From Alphaproteobacteria bacterium (GTDB lineage Bacteria > Pseudomonadota > Alphaproteobacteria > ATCC43930 > CGMCC-115725): a stretch of DNA of 64,000 bases. The number at the start of each line of letters is the position of its first letter. Within the stretch, counting starts at the first letter, position 1. The position numbers and the translations under genes were made by a program. The notes beneath the pieces were generated by a model that was not told the DNA's origin, did no database searches, and was given only the letters and a program-made list of their open reading frames with translations. The stretch spans positions 62,001 through 126,000 of the forward strand of contig JAGWNF010000003.1 of NCBI GenBank assembly GCA_028871455.1. Reading direction: 5' to 3'. This document shows, in pieces, positions 8,248-19,251 of this stretch.

Positions 8248-8664
8248 ATGCGGCCTATGCTTCCTTCCGGCTATCGCCCGTCGGAAACCGAAGAATTCAT
8301 GAATCCCGTTCAGCGCGAATATTTCCGCCAGAAGCTGCTGCGTTGGCGGACCGAACTGCTGGCGGAATCGAGCGCGACGTTGCAGCAGCTCAAGGAAGAG
8401 AGCCTCGCCGAGGCCGACATCGCCGACCGCGCGACGCTCGAAACCGACCGCTATACCGAGCTCCGGACTCGCGATCGCGAGCGCAAGCTGATCTCCAAGA
8501 TCGACGCGGCGCTGATGCGCATTGAGGACGGCACCTACGGCTATTGCGAGGAGACGGCCGAGCCGATCGGCATCCGCCGGCTCGAGGCGCGGCCGATCGC
8601 GACGCTGTCGCTCGAGGCGCAGGAGCGCCACGAGCGCATGGAGCGCACCCACCGCGACGAGTAG
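8248..8664 (+). CDS. dksA: RNA polymerase-binding transcription factor DksA (single-cysteine type)
   Basis: DksA enters the RNA polymerase secondary channel and, with ppGpp, adjusts rRNA and amino-acid promoters. The 138-residue protein has the coiled coil (residues about 20-85) with the tip segment containing ADIADRATLETDR and the C-terminal globular domain YGYCEETAEPIG...RLEARPIATLSLEAQERHE. Only one of the four zinc-ligand cysteines of E. coli DksA remains, as is common in alphaproteobacteria. I chose the ATG at 8248 because TGAGG lies eight bases upstream; an ATG three codons later is also possible. Confidence 0.92.
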   Translation: MRPMLPSGYRPSETEEFMNPVQREYFRQKLLRWRTELLAESSATLQQLKEESLAEADIADRATLETDRYTELRTRDRERKLISKIDAALMRIEDGTYGYCEETAEPIGIRRLEARPIATLSLEAQERHERMERTHRDE

Positions 8665-8706
8665 CGGCGGGGGACGTGCCGGTTCGCCGGCACCTCAATC
8701 GAGTCT

Positions 8707-8721
8707 TTAACGTTGCATTAA
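8707..8721 (+). promoter_or_regulatory. CtrA box upstream of cckA
   Basis: TTAACGTTGCATTAA, followed by C, is a perfect TTAA-N7-TTAA CtrA site in the dksA-cckA gap. Confidence 0.8.
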
Positions 8722-8827
8722 CCATATTGCGGCGATGGTGCCGACGCGCCGCAAATCGGCGCTGGGGAAGCCTTTGGTCGCATTTTCGGCGCCGGTCCGG
8801 GCGCAGCGGTGGTTATGCTATGCTGCG

Positions 8828-11380
8828 ATGCTGATGGACCTGCGATACCAGGGGGATGCAGCGTCCCGTAGCCGAGCCGTGCCGGTCTCGGTGGCGGCAT
8901 CGGTGCTGCCTGACGACGCGGTGGCGGGCGGCGTCTTGACCTGGATGCGGGCGCTCGGTGCGCTGTCGGTGGCATTCTCCGCGGTGGCGCTCGGCATCAC
9001 CGCGCTGCTCGTGTTTCATGCCTCGAACAACACGCTGTTGCGGCCGGTCGCGGTGGTCGCGGCGACCTTCGCGCTTGGCGCCGGTGTCGCCAGCGTCGTC
9101 GCCAAGCAGATGCACACGCTCCTGTCGCGGCGCATCGATTTGATGAGTCAGGCGATCGAATCCTCGCCCGGCGCACACCTGATTCTGTCGCCCGACGACC
9201 ACGCGGTCTATGCCAACGGCGCCTGTCATCGCTTCTTTCCAGGTATCGGCAAGGCCCCGCTCGCAGCACTGGGCGCGCGCGTCGGCGACGTCGATCTGCG
9301 CCGCCTGAAGCAAGATGCGCTGCGGGTCGGTCAGTCGCGCGGTGTGCTGGCGGTGCCGAATGCTGCCGGCGAGACACAATGGTTCAACCTCGCCGTCGTG
9401 CCGCTCGCCGCGCGGCAGGGCTATACGCTGTGGAGTTTCGAAGACGTGACCGCGCGCCATGCGGTCGAGCAGATGCTACGCGACGAGCGCATGAAGCTCG
9501 CTGACTTCTTGGATAACGCGCCGATCGGCTTCTACTCGGTCGACGAGACCGGCCGCTTCCTGTTCGTCAACGAGGCGCTGGCGCAGTGGCTTGGCCGCGG
9601 CGCGCAGGAACTGGTCGACAGCGGCGACCGGCTCGGCGATTTTCTCGACGAGGCGCCGCCGTTCGGCGCGCCGCCGCACGCGCCCTTCGAAGGCGGCGAG
9701 ACGCGCGGCGAGGTCGCGCTCCGAAGCGCCGACGGTCGTCGCATCCACGCTCTCATCAGCCAGAGCGTCGTGCGCACCGGCGACCATCTGCGCACCCGTT
9801 CGGTGGTGCGCGACCTGACGCCCGAGCGGCAATGGGAAGAGCAGCTTCGCGTCTCGCGTCAGCGCTTCCGCCGGTTTTTCGCCAACGCGCCGGTCGGCAT
9901 CGCGCTGATGGACGGCGAGGGCCGCATCGAAGAGGCCAACGACGCGCTGTGCCGCTGGGTCGCGCTCTCGCCCGGCGAGGTGATCGGCCGGCCGCTCTTG
10001 GAATTTCTCAAACCCGAGGACCAGGACGCCGCTTTCGGCCAGCTGCGTGCCGCGAGCGAGGGCCGCATCGCCCCGGGTCCGGTCGAGGTTCGCCTTGTCG
10101 GCGCCGGCAACAAATCGGCGCAGATCTTCATCAGCCGTCTCGGCGACGAGGCCGCCGAAACCGGTGCCAGCGGCGGCTTCATCCTCCATTTCATCGATCA
10201 GACCGAGCAGAAGAGCCTGCAGGCGCAATTTGCCCAGTCGCAGAAGATGCAGGCGGTCGGCCAGCTCGCCGGCGGCGTCGCGCACGACTTCAACAACCTG
10301 CTGACGGCGATGATCGGCTTCTGCGACCTGCTGCTGGTGCGGTTCCGGCCGAACGACGCGACTTACGGCGACATCATGCAGATCAAGCAGAACGCCAACC
10401 GCGCCGCCAATCTCGTCCGCCAGTTGCTGGCCTTCTCGCGCCAGCAGGCGCTGCAGCCGCGCGTGCTCTCGGTCAAGTACGCGCTGGCGGAGCTGTCGAA
10501 CTTGCTGCGCCGGCTGATCGGCGAGAACATCGAGCTCAAGGTCGTGCACGACCCAAAACTGTGGCTGGTCAAGGTCGACCAGGGCCAGATCGAGCAGGTC
10601 ATCATCAATCTTGCGGTCAACGCGCGCGACGCCATGTCCGAGGGCGGCACGCTTTCGATCCGCACCGCGAACATCGCCAGCGACAGCGAGACACGCCGCG
10701 GCCACGAAATCATGCCGCCCGGCGACTACGTCCTCATCGAGGTCAAGGATACCGGCCAGGGCATTCCGAAGGACATCCAGAACCGGATTTTCGAGCCGTT
10801 CTTTTCGACCAAGGAATTGGGTTCCGGCACCGGCCTCGGCCTGTCGACGGTTTACGGCATCGTCAAGCAGACCGGCGGCTTCGTCTTCGTCGACAGCGAA
10901 TTGGGGAAGGGGGCGACCTTCTCGATCTTCCTGCCGCGCCACGATGGCGTCGCACCGCCGCCGCCGCGGCCGGAAACGGGCGAGACCGCCGTGCGCGACC
11001 TCACCGGCGCCGGCACGGTGCTGCTGGTCGAGGACGAGGATCCGGTGCGGCTGTTCTCGGCGCGCGCGCTGACCAACAGCGGCTACAAGGTGCTCGAGGC
11101 GAAAAGCGGCGAGGCGGCGCTCGAGATCATGGCGCGCGGCGTCAAGATCGATCTCCTCGTTACCGACGTCGTCATGCCCAAGATGGACGGACCGGGCCTG
11201 GTGGCGAAGCTGCGCCAGCGCCATCCCGACCTCAAGGTGATCTTCATCTCAGGCTACACCGAGGACAGTTTCCGCAAACGGCTCGGCGATGAGCGCGACA
11301 TCCATTTTCTGCCGAAGCCGTTCTCGCTGAAGCAGCTCGCCGGCAAGGTGAAGGAAGTCCTCGCCGAGCCGGTGGCGTAG
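8828..11380 (+). CDS. cckA: Hybrid sensor histidine kinase CckA
   Basis: CckA is the membrane-bound kinase/phosphatase that feeds phosphate through ChpT to CtrA. From the chosen ATG the 850 residues contain two N-terminal membrane segments, tandem PAS-like domains (about residues 120-450), the dimerisation/H-box [17 protein letters not shown] with His486, the ATPase domain ([27 protein letters not shown]) and a C-terminal receiver domain with Asp780 in [13 protein letters not shown]. The frame stays open to an ATG at 8735, but that start would fall only 14 bp after a perfect CtrA box, so I prefer 8828. Confidence 0.95.
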   Translation: MLMDLRYQGDAASRSRAVPVSVAASVLPDDAVAGGVLTWMRALGALSVAFSAVALGITALLVFHASNNTLLRPVAVVAATFALGAGVASVVAKQMHTLLSRRIDLMSQAIESSPGAHLILSPDDHAVYANGACHRFFPGIGKAPLAALGARVGDVDLRRLKQDALRVGQSRGVLAVPNAAGETQWFNLAVVPLAARQGYTLWSFEDVTARHAVEQMLRDERMKLADFLDNAPIGFYSVDETGRFLFVNEALAQWLGRGAQELVDSGDRLGDFLDEAPPFGAPPHAPFEGGETRGEVALRSADGRRIHALISQSVVRTGDHLRTRSVVRDLTPERQWEEQLRVSRQRFRRFFANAPVGIALMDGEGRIEEANDALCRWVALSPGEVIGRPLLEFLKPEDQDAAFGQLRAASEGRIAPGPVEVRLVGAGNKSAQIFISRLGDEAAETGASGGFILHFIDQTEQKSLQAQFAQSQKMQAVGQLAGGVAHDFNNLLTAMIGFCDLLLVRFRPNDATYGDIMQIKQNANRAANLVRQLLAFSRQQALQPRVLSVKYALAELSNLLRRLIGENIELKVVHDPKLWLVKVDQGQIEQVIINLAVNARDAMSEGGTLSIRTANIASDSETRRGHEIMPPGDYVLIEVKDTGQGIPKDIQNRIFEPFFSTKELGSGTGLGLSTVYGIVKQTGGFVFVDSELGKGATFSIFLPRHDGVAPPPPRPETGETAVRDLTGAGTVLLVEDEDPVRLFSARALTNSGYKVLEAKSGEAALEIMARGVKIDLLVTDVVMPKMDGPGLVAKLRQRHPDLKVIFISGYTEDSFRKRLGDERDIHFLPKPFSLKQLAGKVKEVLAEPVA

Positions 11381-11531
11381 GCGTCTCAGAACCGCACGTC
11401 GAAGGAAGGTGTGGCTCGCATGGGCCGCTCAGTGCGAGAACGGGCGGCCGTCGCTTCGCCGCGTCGCCGCTTGGTCTTCGACTCCAGAATTATTATTGAA
11501 GAACAAATGCTTGAACGCGTATTTGCGATGA

Positions 11532-11546
11532 GAACGAAAAAGGAAC
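11532..11546. promoter_or_regulatory. LexA operator (GAAC-N7-GAAC) spanning the left IS junction
   Basis: GAACGAAAAAGGAAC is a full alphaproteobacterial SOS box. Its first half-site and most of the spacer are old recA-upstream DNA; the second half-site is supplied by the tip of the IS1595-family element (GGAAC). It now lies 9 bp upstream of the transposase -35 hexamer. Confidence 0.72.
11534..11541. repeat. Target-site duplication, left copy (ACGAAAAA)
   Basis: An exact 8-bp direct repeat of the sequence at 13388-13395; 8 bp is the usual duplication length for the IS1595 family. Confidence 0.85.
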
Positions 11547-11567
11547 TTATATACTTGACAAAAGAGG
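11547..11567 (+). repeat. IS terminal inverted repeat, left
   Basis: Starts TTATATACTTGAC and matches the reverse complement of 13362-13382 at about 19 of 21 positions. It also carries the transposase -35 hexamer TTGACA. Confidence 0.8.
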
Positions 11568-11582
11568 CCCAACTGGTAGAAT
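11555..11582 (+). promoter_or_regulatory. Transposase promoter, sigma-70 type
   Basis: TTGACA and TAGAAT are separated by 16 bp, close to consensus, ending 24 bp upstream of the transposase ATG. The -35 hexamer lies within the inverted repeat. Confidence 0.72.
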
Positions 11583-11606
11583 CCGGCCATATTGAGGGAG
11601 CCGGAA

Positions 11607-12551
11607 ATGGCCGATTTGCAAAGCCCGATCTTCACCAGCGAGGACAAAGCCCGCGCGGCACTTGAGGCCGTGCGCTGGCCCAATGGCCCGGTCTGCCCGC
11701 ACTGCGGCGGCACGGATCGCCAAGCCAAGGTCGAGGGCAAGAAGCACCGCCCCGGCCTCCACTACTGCAACCACTGCAAGGCGACCTACACGGCCACGGT
11801 CGGGACGGTGTTCGAGCGTTCCAAGGTGCCGCTCGCCAAGTGGTGGCTCGCGGCTCACCTGATGGGTTCGAGCAAGAAGGGCTTCTCGGCCCACCAGCTG
11901 CACCGCGTCCTCGGCGTCACCTACAAGACGGCCTGGTTCATGGCGCACCGCTTGCGCGCGGCGATGGCCGAACTCGACCCGCCGCCGCTCGGCGGCAAGG
12001 GCAAGGTGGTCGAGGCCGACGAGACTTTCATCGGAAAGCCCGGCGATGTTTTCGTCAACGGTCGCGGTTGGGTTCAGATGCGCGGCACCACGACGAAGCG
12101 CAAGGTGATCTCGCTCGTCGAGCGCGGCGGTCGCGCCCGCTCGTTCCACGTCGAGAACCTCGACGCCGACACCATTCGCAAGACGCTCGGCGCGAACGTC
12201 GTCCTCGACAGCCGCTTGCACACGGACGAGGCGCACCATTATCGCGTTCCGGGCCGCGCCTTCGCCAAGCACGAGCGCGTCAACCACAGCGAGCGCGAGT
12301 ATGCGCGTGGCGACGTGACGACGAACACGGTCGAGGGCTTCTTCTCGATTTTCAAGCGCGGGATGAAGGGCGTCTATCACCACTGCTCGGAAGCGCACTT
12401 GCAGCGTTACCTGACCGAGTTCGACTTCCGCTACTCGAACCGCTCGGCCCTCGGCGTCGAGGACGCGGAGCGTTGCCGCAAGATCATCGAGGGCATCGCC
12501 GGGAAGCGCCTGACGTATCGGCGGACTGGCCGAGGCCGGAAAGTCGCGTAA
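11607..12551 (+). CDS. IS1595-family transposase
   Basis: The 314-residue transposase has an N-terminal zinc ribbon (CPHCGG ... CNHCKATYTATVGTVFE) and a DDE-type catalytic core with the IS1595 family's DDNK pattern: EADETFIGK, HTDEAHHY and NTVEGFFSIFKRG. It moves the element by cutting and joining DNA at the inverted repeats. The ATG at 11607 is preceded by GAGGGAG at good spacing, better than an in-frame TTG five codons upstream. It differs clearly in sequence and length from the second IS1595-family transposase at 58999-59856, so the two elements belong to different subgroups. Confidence 0.93.
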   Translation: MADLQSPIFTSEDKARAALEAVRWPNGPVCPHCGGTDRQAKVEGKKHRPGLHYCNHCKATYTATVGTVFERSKVPLAKWWLAAHLMGSSKKGFSAHQLHRVLGVTYKTAWFMAHRLRAAMAELDPPPLGGKGKVVEADETFIGKPGDVFVNGRGWVQMRGTTTKRKVISLVERGGRARSFHVENLDADTIRKTLGANVVLDSRLHTDEAHHYRVPGRAFAKHERVNHSEREYARGDVTTNTVEGFFSIFKRGMKGVYHHCSEAHLQRYLTEFDFRYSNRSALGVEDAERCRKIIEGIAGKRLTYRRTGRGRKVA

Positions 12552-12562
12552 GCGTCGAGTGA

Positions 12563-12712
12563 CTAGGCGCGATTTTTCTTGGCTCGCCGCGATTTTGGCT
12601 TGCCTCGACTCGACCGGACGTTCTTAGGCTTCGCCGGCTGATGCGGCGTGTGCGGCATCCGGGCCAGTTGGCCCATGATGCGCTTCGCGTCGGCCAATGC
12701 ATCGTTATTCAT
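12563..12712 (-). CDS. Short IS passenger ORF (49 residues), unknown
   Basis: On the minus strand an ATG-to-TAG frame encodes a 49-residue protein starting MNNDALADAKRIMGQLARMP and ending in a very basic tail (KPKSRRAKKNRA). It begins 14 bp from the divergent HEPN-like gene and ends 11 bp beyond the transposase stop. The helical start and basic tail suggest a small nucleic-acid-binding protein. Similar short accessory proteins seem familiar next to IS1595 transposases, but I cannot name a family. It could be noncoding. Confidence 0.5.
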   Translation of the reverse strand: MNNDALADAKRIMGQLARMPHTPHQPAKPKNVRSSRGKPKSRRAKKNRA

Positions 12713-12726
12713 GGCGGCATCCTAGC

Positions 12727-13257
12727 ATGGCGAAGCGACCGAAGCAGCTTATCCCGAAGGCCCATTTATCTGCGATTGGTGCGGTCGCTGTTAATTGGAC
12801 CGCACTCGAAAATCTCATGGAGCAGACGATATTGGGACTTTATGAGATAGACCTTGGACGCGGATTGGTCTTCACCGCCAACCTGTCATTTCACTCGCGA
12901 TTGTCAATGTTGCGGTTCTTGGCCGGTGATGATGGCGTAATAAAAGACGCCGCATTGGCGAAGCAAACGAATGACCTGTTAAACGAAATCGATAAGGCCT
13001 TTGGAGATCGAAACTTCATCATTCATGGCTCGTGGTTCCCAGTGAAGGACAAACCGGGCCACGTCCACAGAATGAGCGTCAGGGCGCGAGGGAAAAAGTT
13101 ACAGACCTTTTCGCGGCACTACTCCGCCGCTGATTTGCAGCGGGTCGCTGATCGGATAGGCGACCTCGTGGGTGATCTGTTCGACATCGCGGAGCGTCTG
13201 GACATACGGCGACGTTTGGCGGCCGCACCAAAACATTCCTCCAGTGCGTCCCAATAG
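12727..13257 (+). CDS. IS-borne passenger protein with HEPN-like RNxxxH motif
   Basis: The 176-residue protein is not a transposase. It is mostly helical (NWTALENLMEQTILGLY, a leucine-rich middle region, LAKQTNDLLNEIDKAFGDRNFIIHGSW). Arg95-Asn96-x3-His100 matches the R-polar-x3-H pattern of HEPN ribonucleases, placed after a long helix as in that fold. HEPN proteins often act as toxins or antiviral RNases; that role is inference here. Base composition is lower in GC than the neighbours. The ATG at 12727 is preferred over one ten codons upstream because the latter overlaps the divergent short ORF. Confidence 0.7.
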   Translation: MAKRPKQLIPKAHLSAIGAVAVNWTALENLMEQTILGLYEIDLGRGLVFTANLSFHSRLSMLRFLAGDDGVIKDAALAKQTNDLLNEIDKAFGDRNFIIHGSWFPVKDKPGHVHRMSVRARGKKLQTFSRHYSAADLQRVADRIGDLVGDLFDIAERLDIRRRLAAAPKHSSSASQ

Positions 13258-13361
13258 TCGCTTATCGAGATTTCCACCTCTCCAGAGATAGTCTCGCTAT
13301 GTTCCCTTTCACGTTGTTTCTGGGAAACGCGACGTTCGCCTTGTCCTTTCAACATTTTGTC

Positions 13362-13382
13362 CCCCTTTCGTCAAGTATATAA
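13362..13382 (-). repeat. IS terminal inverted repeat, right
   Basis: Inverted partner of 11547-11567 (CGTCAAGTATATAA core on the plus strand). It contains an outward-facing TATAAT at 13378-13383 that points to recA. Confidence 0.8.
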
Positions 13383-13385
13383 TTG

Positions 13386-13400
13386 GGACGAAAAAAGAAC
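13386..13400. promoter_or_regulatory. Damaged LexA operator of recA (GGAC-N7-GAAC)
   Basis: The insertion replaced the first half-site GAAC by GGAC, while the 7-bp spacer and second GAAC are intact. It abuts the likely recA -35 hexamer. Joining the two flanks at one duplication copy restores GAACGAAAAAAGAAC. Confidence 0.7.
13388..13395. repeat. Target-site duplication, right copy (ACGAAAAA)
   Basis: Exact repeat of 11534-11541 flanking the IS1595-family element. Confidence 0.85.
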
Positions 13401-13428
13401 TTGCCTCTCGGAACAAACCATGTACGAT
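13401..13428 (+). promoter_or_regulatory. Probable recA core promoter
   Basis: TTGCCT and TACGAT with a 16-bp spacer lie directly after the second LexA half-site and 61 bp before the recA ATG. The hexamers are moderate matches, so this is a likely rather than proven promoter. Confidence 0.5.
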
Positions 13429-13489
13429 GCGCTCGCCGTCGGATCGGACATTGATGACCGCCGGGGCTTGGCCTAGGAAGGAGCGGGGG

Positions 13490-14587
<1,098 letters not shown>

Positions 14588-14595
14588 GTTGCTGT

Positions 14596-14865
14596 ATGGA
14601 TAGAAAAATTGTCACTATTGTTGCAGCGCCACTTGCGACTGTTGTTGCGGCGACAGCTGCGGTTGAGATGTTGCCTCAATCGGCATGCGAGGAGTTTCTG
14701 TCGCAAAAAATACCCTCGCTCATACTTTGCCGACCCGCAGCCGTACGGTTGCCGCACGATGAGGAGCGCAACAATCCGGTGCTGCCGGCGAACGTGACTT
14801 CTGTTGTTGCTACCTCATCGTCTATTTCGAGCCTGAACCTTATAGGCACAATGATTCGCGGATAG
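14596..14865 (+). CDS. Small hypothetical protein downstream of recA
   Basis: An 89-codon frame starts 8 bp after the recA stop and ends before the terminator, so it could be translated from recA mRNA. The N-terminus (residues 4-24) is hydrophobic and alanine-rich, like a signal anchor or signal peptide, followed by a segment with two cysteines and no recognised domain. Codon use is less GC-rich than in neighbours, which suggests either foreign origin or noncoding DNA. I do not recognise a family. Confidence 0.35.
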   Translation: MDRKIVTIVAAPLATVVAATAAVEMLPQSACEEFLSQKIPSLILCRPAAVRLPHDEERNNPVLPANVTSVVATSSSISSLNLIGTMIRG

Positions 14866-14913
14866 CGGCTCAATCTCTTTGAGTTCACTGGACGCCCCCG
14901 ACGCGTCCTCTCG

Positions 14914-14954
14914 CCGGCGCCGCGCCCCCCAACGCGGCGCCGGTTTCCCTTTTT
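14914..14954 (+). terminator. Rho-independent terminator after recA
   Basis: A perfect 11-bp GC stem (CCGGCGCCGCG / CGCGGCGCCGG) with an 8-nt loop is followed by TTTCCCTTTTT. Confidence 0.88.
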
Positions 14955-15033
14955 ATGGCAGCGCGGTCATCGGGCGATCGCAAAAATTAAAATCGGCGAA
15001 ACAAAGCCAATTTCGCGGTCGACCGCATGCGGC

Positions 15034-15660
15034 TCACCCCCGCTTCACCAGCGCGAAGGCGAAATCGGGACCGCGGCCGCGCACCAGCGCCTGGTCGATC
15101 CACAGCATGGCGAGCGGCTCGAGCAGCCGCGCGTTCGAAAGCGGGCCGGCGTCGATCGCTTCGAAGCCGAGATCACCCACCAGCTTCAGCACCGCCGGCT
15201 TTTTCGCCGCGTCGTCGCCGGCGACGAACATCGCCGGCCGCACCTTGAACTCCCGGGCGGTCGCCATGTTGGCGGCGCCGATGTGGTTGAGGGTCTTGAA
15301 CACCGCGGCGCCCTTGGCCCATTGCGCGACCTTTTCGCCGCCCGAGATGTCGTGGCCGATCTCGAGGCCCATGCCTTGAGGTCCGCTCGTCAGCGGATTG
15401 GTGCAGTCGACGACGATTCGGCCGGCGAGGTTGCCGAGGCCGCCGATCGCCGCCTCGGTCTTGGGCCAGGGCGTCGCCAGCACGATGATCTCGGCATCGG
15501 CCGCGGCCGCCGCCGGCGTGGTCAGCTGCGCCGCGGGCAGGCTCCGGTACTTCTCCGCCTTCGGATTGAGCACGCCCAGCTTTACGGCGTGTCCCGCCTT
15601 GCTCCAGCCCTGCGCCAGCGTCTGGCCGACCGAGCCGGCGCCGATGATCGCGATCCGCAT
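15034..15660 (-). CDS. NADPH-dependent F420 reductase-like oxidoreductase
   Basis: The 208-residue protein has an N-terminal Rossmann fold (MRIAIIGAGSVGQTLAQGW), an IIVLATPW strand, VDCTNPL and the family's KTLNHIGAANM segment. It resembles the short NpdG/F420-dependent NADP reductase family, common in organisms without F420, where the substrate is unknown. It probably reduces a small cofactor or metabolite in the cytoplasm. The gene is divergent from alaS with about 160 bp between starts, and monocistronic by position. Confidence 0.82.
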   Translation of the reverse strand: MRIAIIGAGSVGQTLAQGWSKAGHAVKLGVLNPKAEKYRSLPAAQLTTPAAAAADAEIIVLATPWPKTEAAIGGLGNLAGRIVVDCTNPLTSGPQGMGLEIGHDISGGEKVAQWAKGAAVFKTLNHIGAANMATAREFKVRPAMFVAGDDAAKKPAVLKLVGDLGFEAIDAGPLSNARLLEPLAMLWIDQALVRGRGPDFAFALVKRG

Positions 15661-15823
15661 GTTCGCCTCCGTTCGTGCTTGGTCGCGAGAGCGATGCTAG
15701 GTCCGCCGCGGCGTCCCGCCAACTGGACACAGCGGCGGCGCTTGGGCTTAATGCGGCGAGCCGCAGGCGAGGGAAGCGCGCGGCCCACTTGGTTCCCGGC
15801 GGGGGAAGGACCAGATTAGCGAC

Positions 15824-18510
<2,687 letters not shown>

Positions 18511-18514
<4 letters not shown>

Positions 18515-19251
18515 CGCTTCTCCTTCGCCAGGAACAGCACGTCGCCTTCGCGGGGTGTGTCAAGCGGCGCCATGCCAGGCTCGCCGGCACAAGCGCGATA
18601 GCCGAGGTCGATCAGCATGTGCCACAGCGCCGCGACGCTGGCGCCGGCGCGCCGGAGGTGTTCCTCGTTGAGTTCGACCAGCAGCGCGGGCTTGAAGCGC
18701 GCCAGCGTCGCGCGGCCGCCTTCGATCATCGCCTGTTCCCAGCCTTCGATATCGGCCTTGATGAAGTCGAGCCGTGTCAGGGCGAGCCGCACGGCCAGCG
18801 TGTCGAGTGTCGTGACCTCGACGCTTTCCGTCTCGATCGATCCCGCACGGGTGTGCGGTCCGAGGTGCGCTAGGCCAAAGCCGTAGCTGCCGGAGCGTTT
18901 CACGGGAATGGTCAGCGTCGCCCTGCCCGGCGCCGCGCCCAGCGCCAGCGGCAGGATTTCGACGTTGTGCAGGCGATTGATCCGGACAGCGGTGCGCAGA
19001 ATGCGGCGAGCGTAGCTCTGCGGCTCAATCGCGTAGACGCGGCCGCGCGGCGCGAGGCGCGCGAAGAGCTTGGCGTATTGGCCGGCGTGGGCGCCAACGT
19101 CGAGCACGACCGCGTTGGCGGGAATCAGCGGCCGCAGCAGCGGCAGCAGCTCGCCATGATGCTGCTTGAAGACCGCCTTGAAGAAATGGGCAAAGAGTCC
19201 GGCGGTGATCCGGCCACGGTAAGGCGAAGCGACCGGCCCGTCGGCCATCAT
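18511..19251 (-). CDS. FkbM-family SAM-dependent methyltransferase
   Basis: The 246-residue protein has the SAM-binding motif [17 protein letters not shown], an acidic loop (VYAIEPQ) and the FkbM C-terminal pattern TLDTLA...[18 protein letters not shown]...[10 protein letters not shown]. Such enzymes methylate hydroxyl groups of sugars or polyketides; the substrate here cannot be read from the sequence. Its ATG overlaps the icd stop (TGATG), so it is likely translated from icd mRNA, although no functional link with isocitrate dehydrogenase is obvious. Confidence 0.85.

Larger units (their letters stand above)
11542..13387 (+). mobile_element. IS1595-family insertion element with passenger ORFs (1846 bp)
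   Basis: The element is bounded by an exact 8-bp duplication (ACGAAAAA) and near-terminal inverted repeats (11547-11567 against 13362-13382, sharing TTATATACTTGAC then RAAAGRGG). It contains a DDNK transposase, a 49-codon ORF on the opposite strand and a 176-residue passenger with a HEPN-like motif. The passenger is less GC-rich than the host genes. The element lies between cckA and recA and interrupts the ancestral recA LexA box. Tip bases (GGAAC at left, CCCAA read inward at right) match poorly, so the exact ends rest mainly on the duplication. Confidence 0.85.

Noticed and set aside
9476-11224. 582-codon frame antisense to cckA
   Set aside because: Shadow of CckA kinase and receiver domains; no domain of its own.
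11534-11548. 15-bp direct repeat (14 of 15) as the real target duplication of the first IS
   Set aside because: The exact part is 8 bp, the family's normal length. The extra similarity is explained by the IS tip GGAACTT resembling the old flank AGAACTT.
13397-13414. Second GAAC pair (GAAC-N10-GAAC) as a LexA box for recA
   Set aside because: Spacing is 10, not the 7 bp required in alphaproteobacteria.
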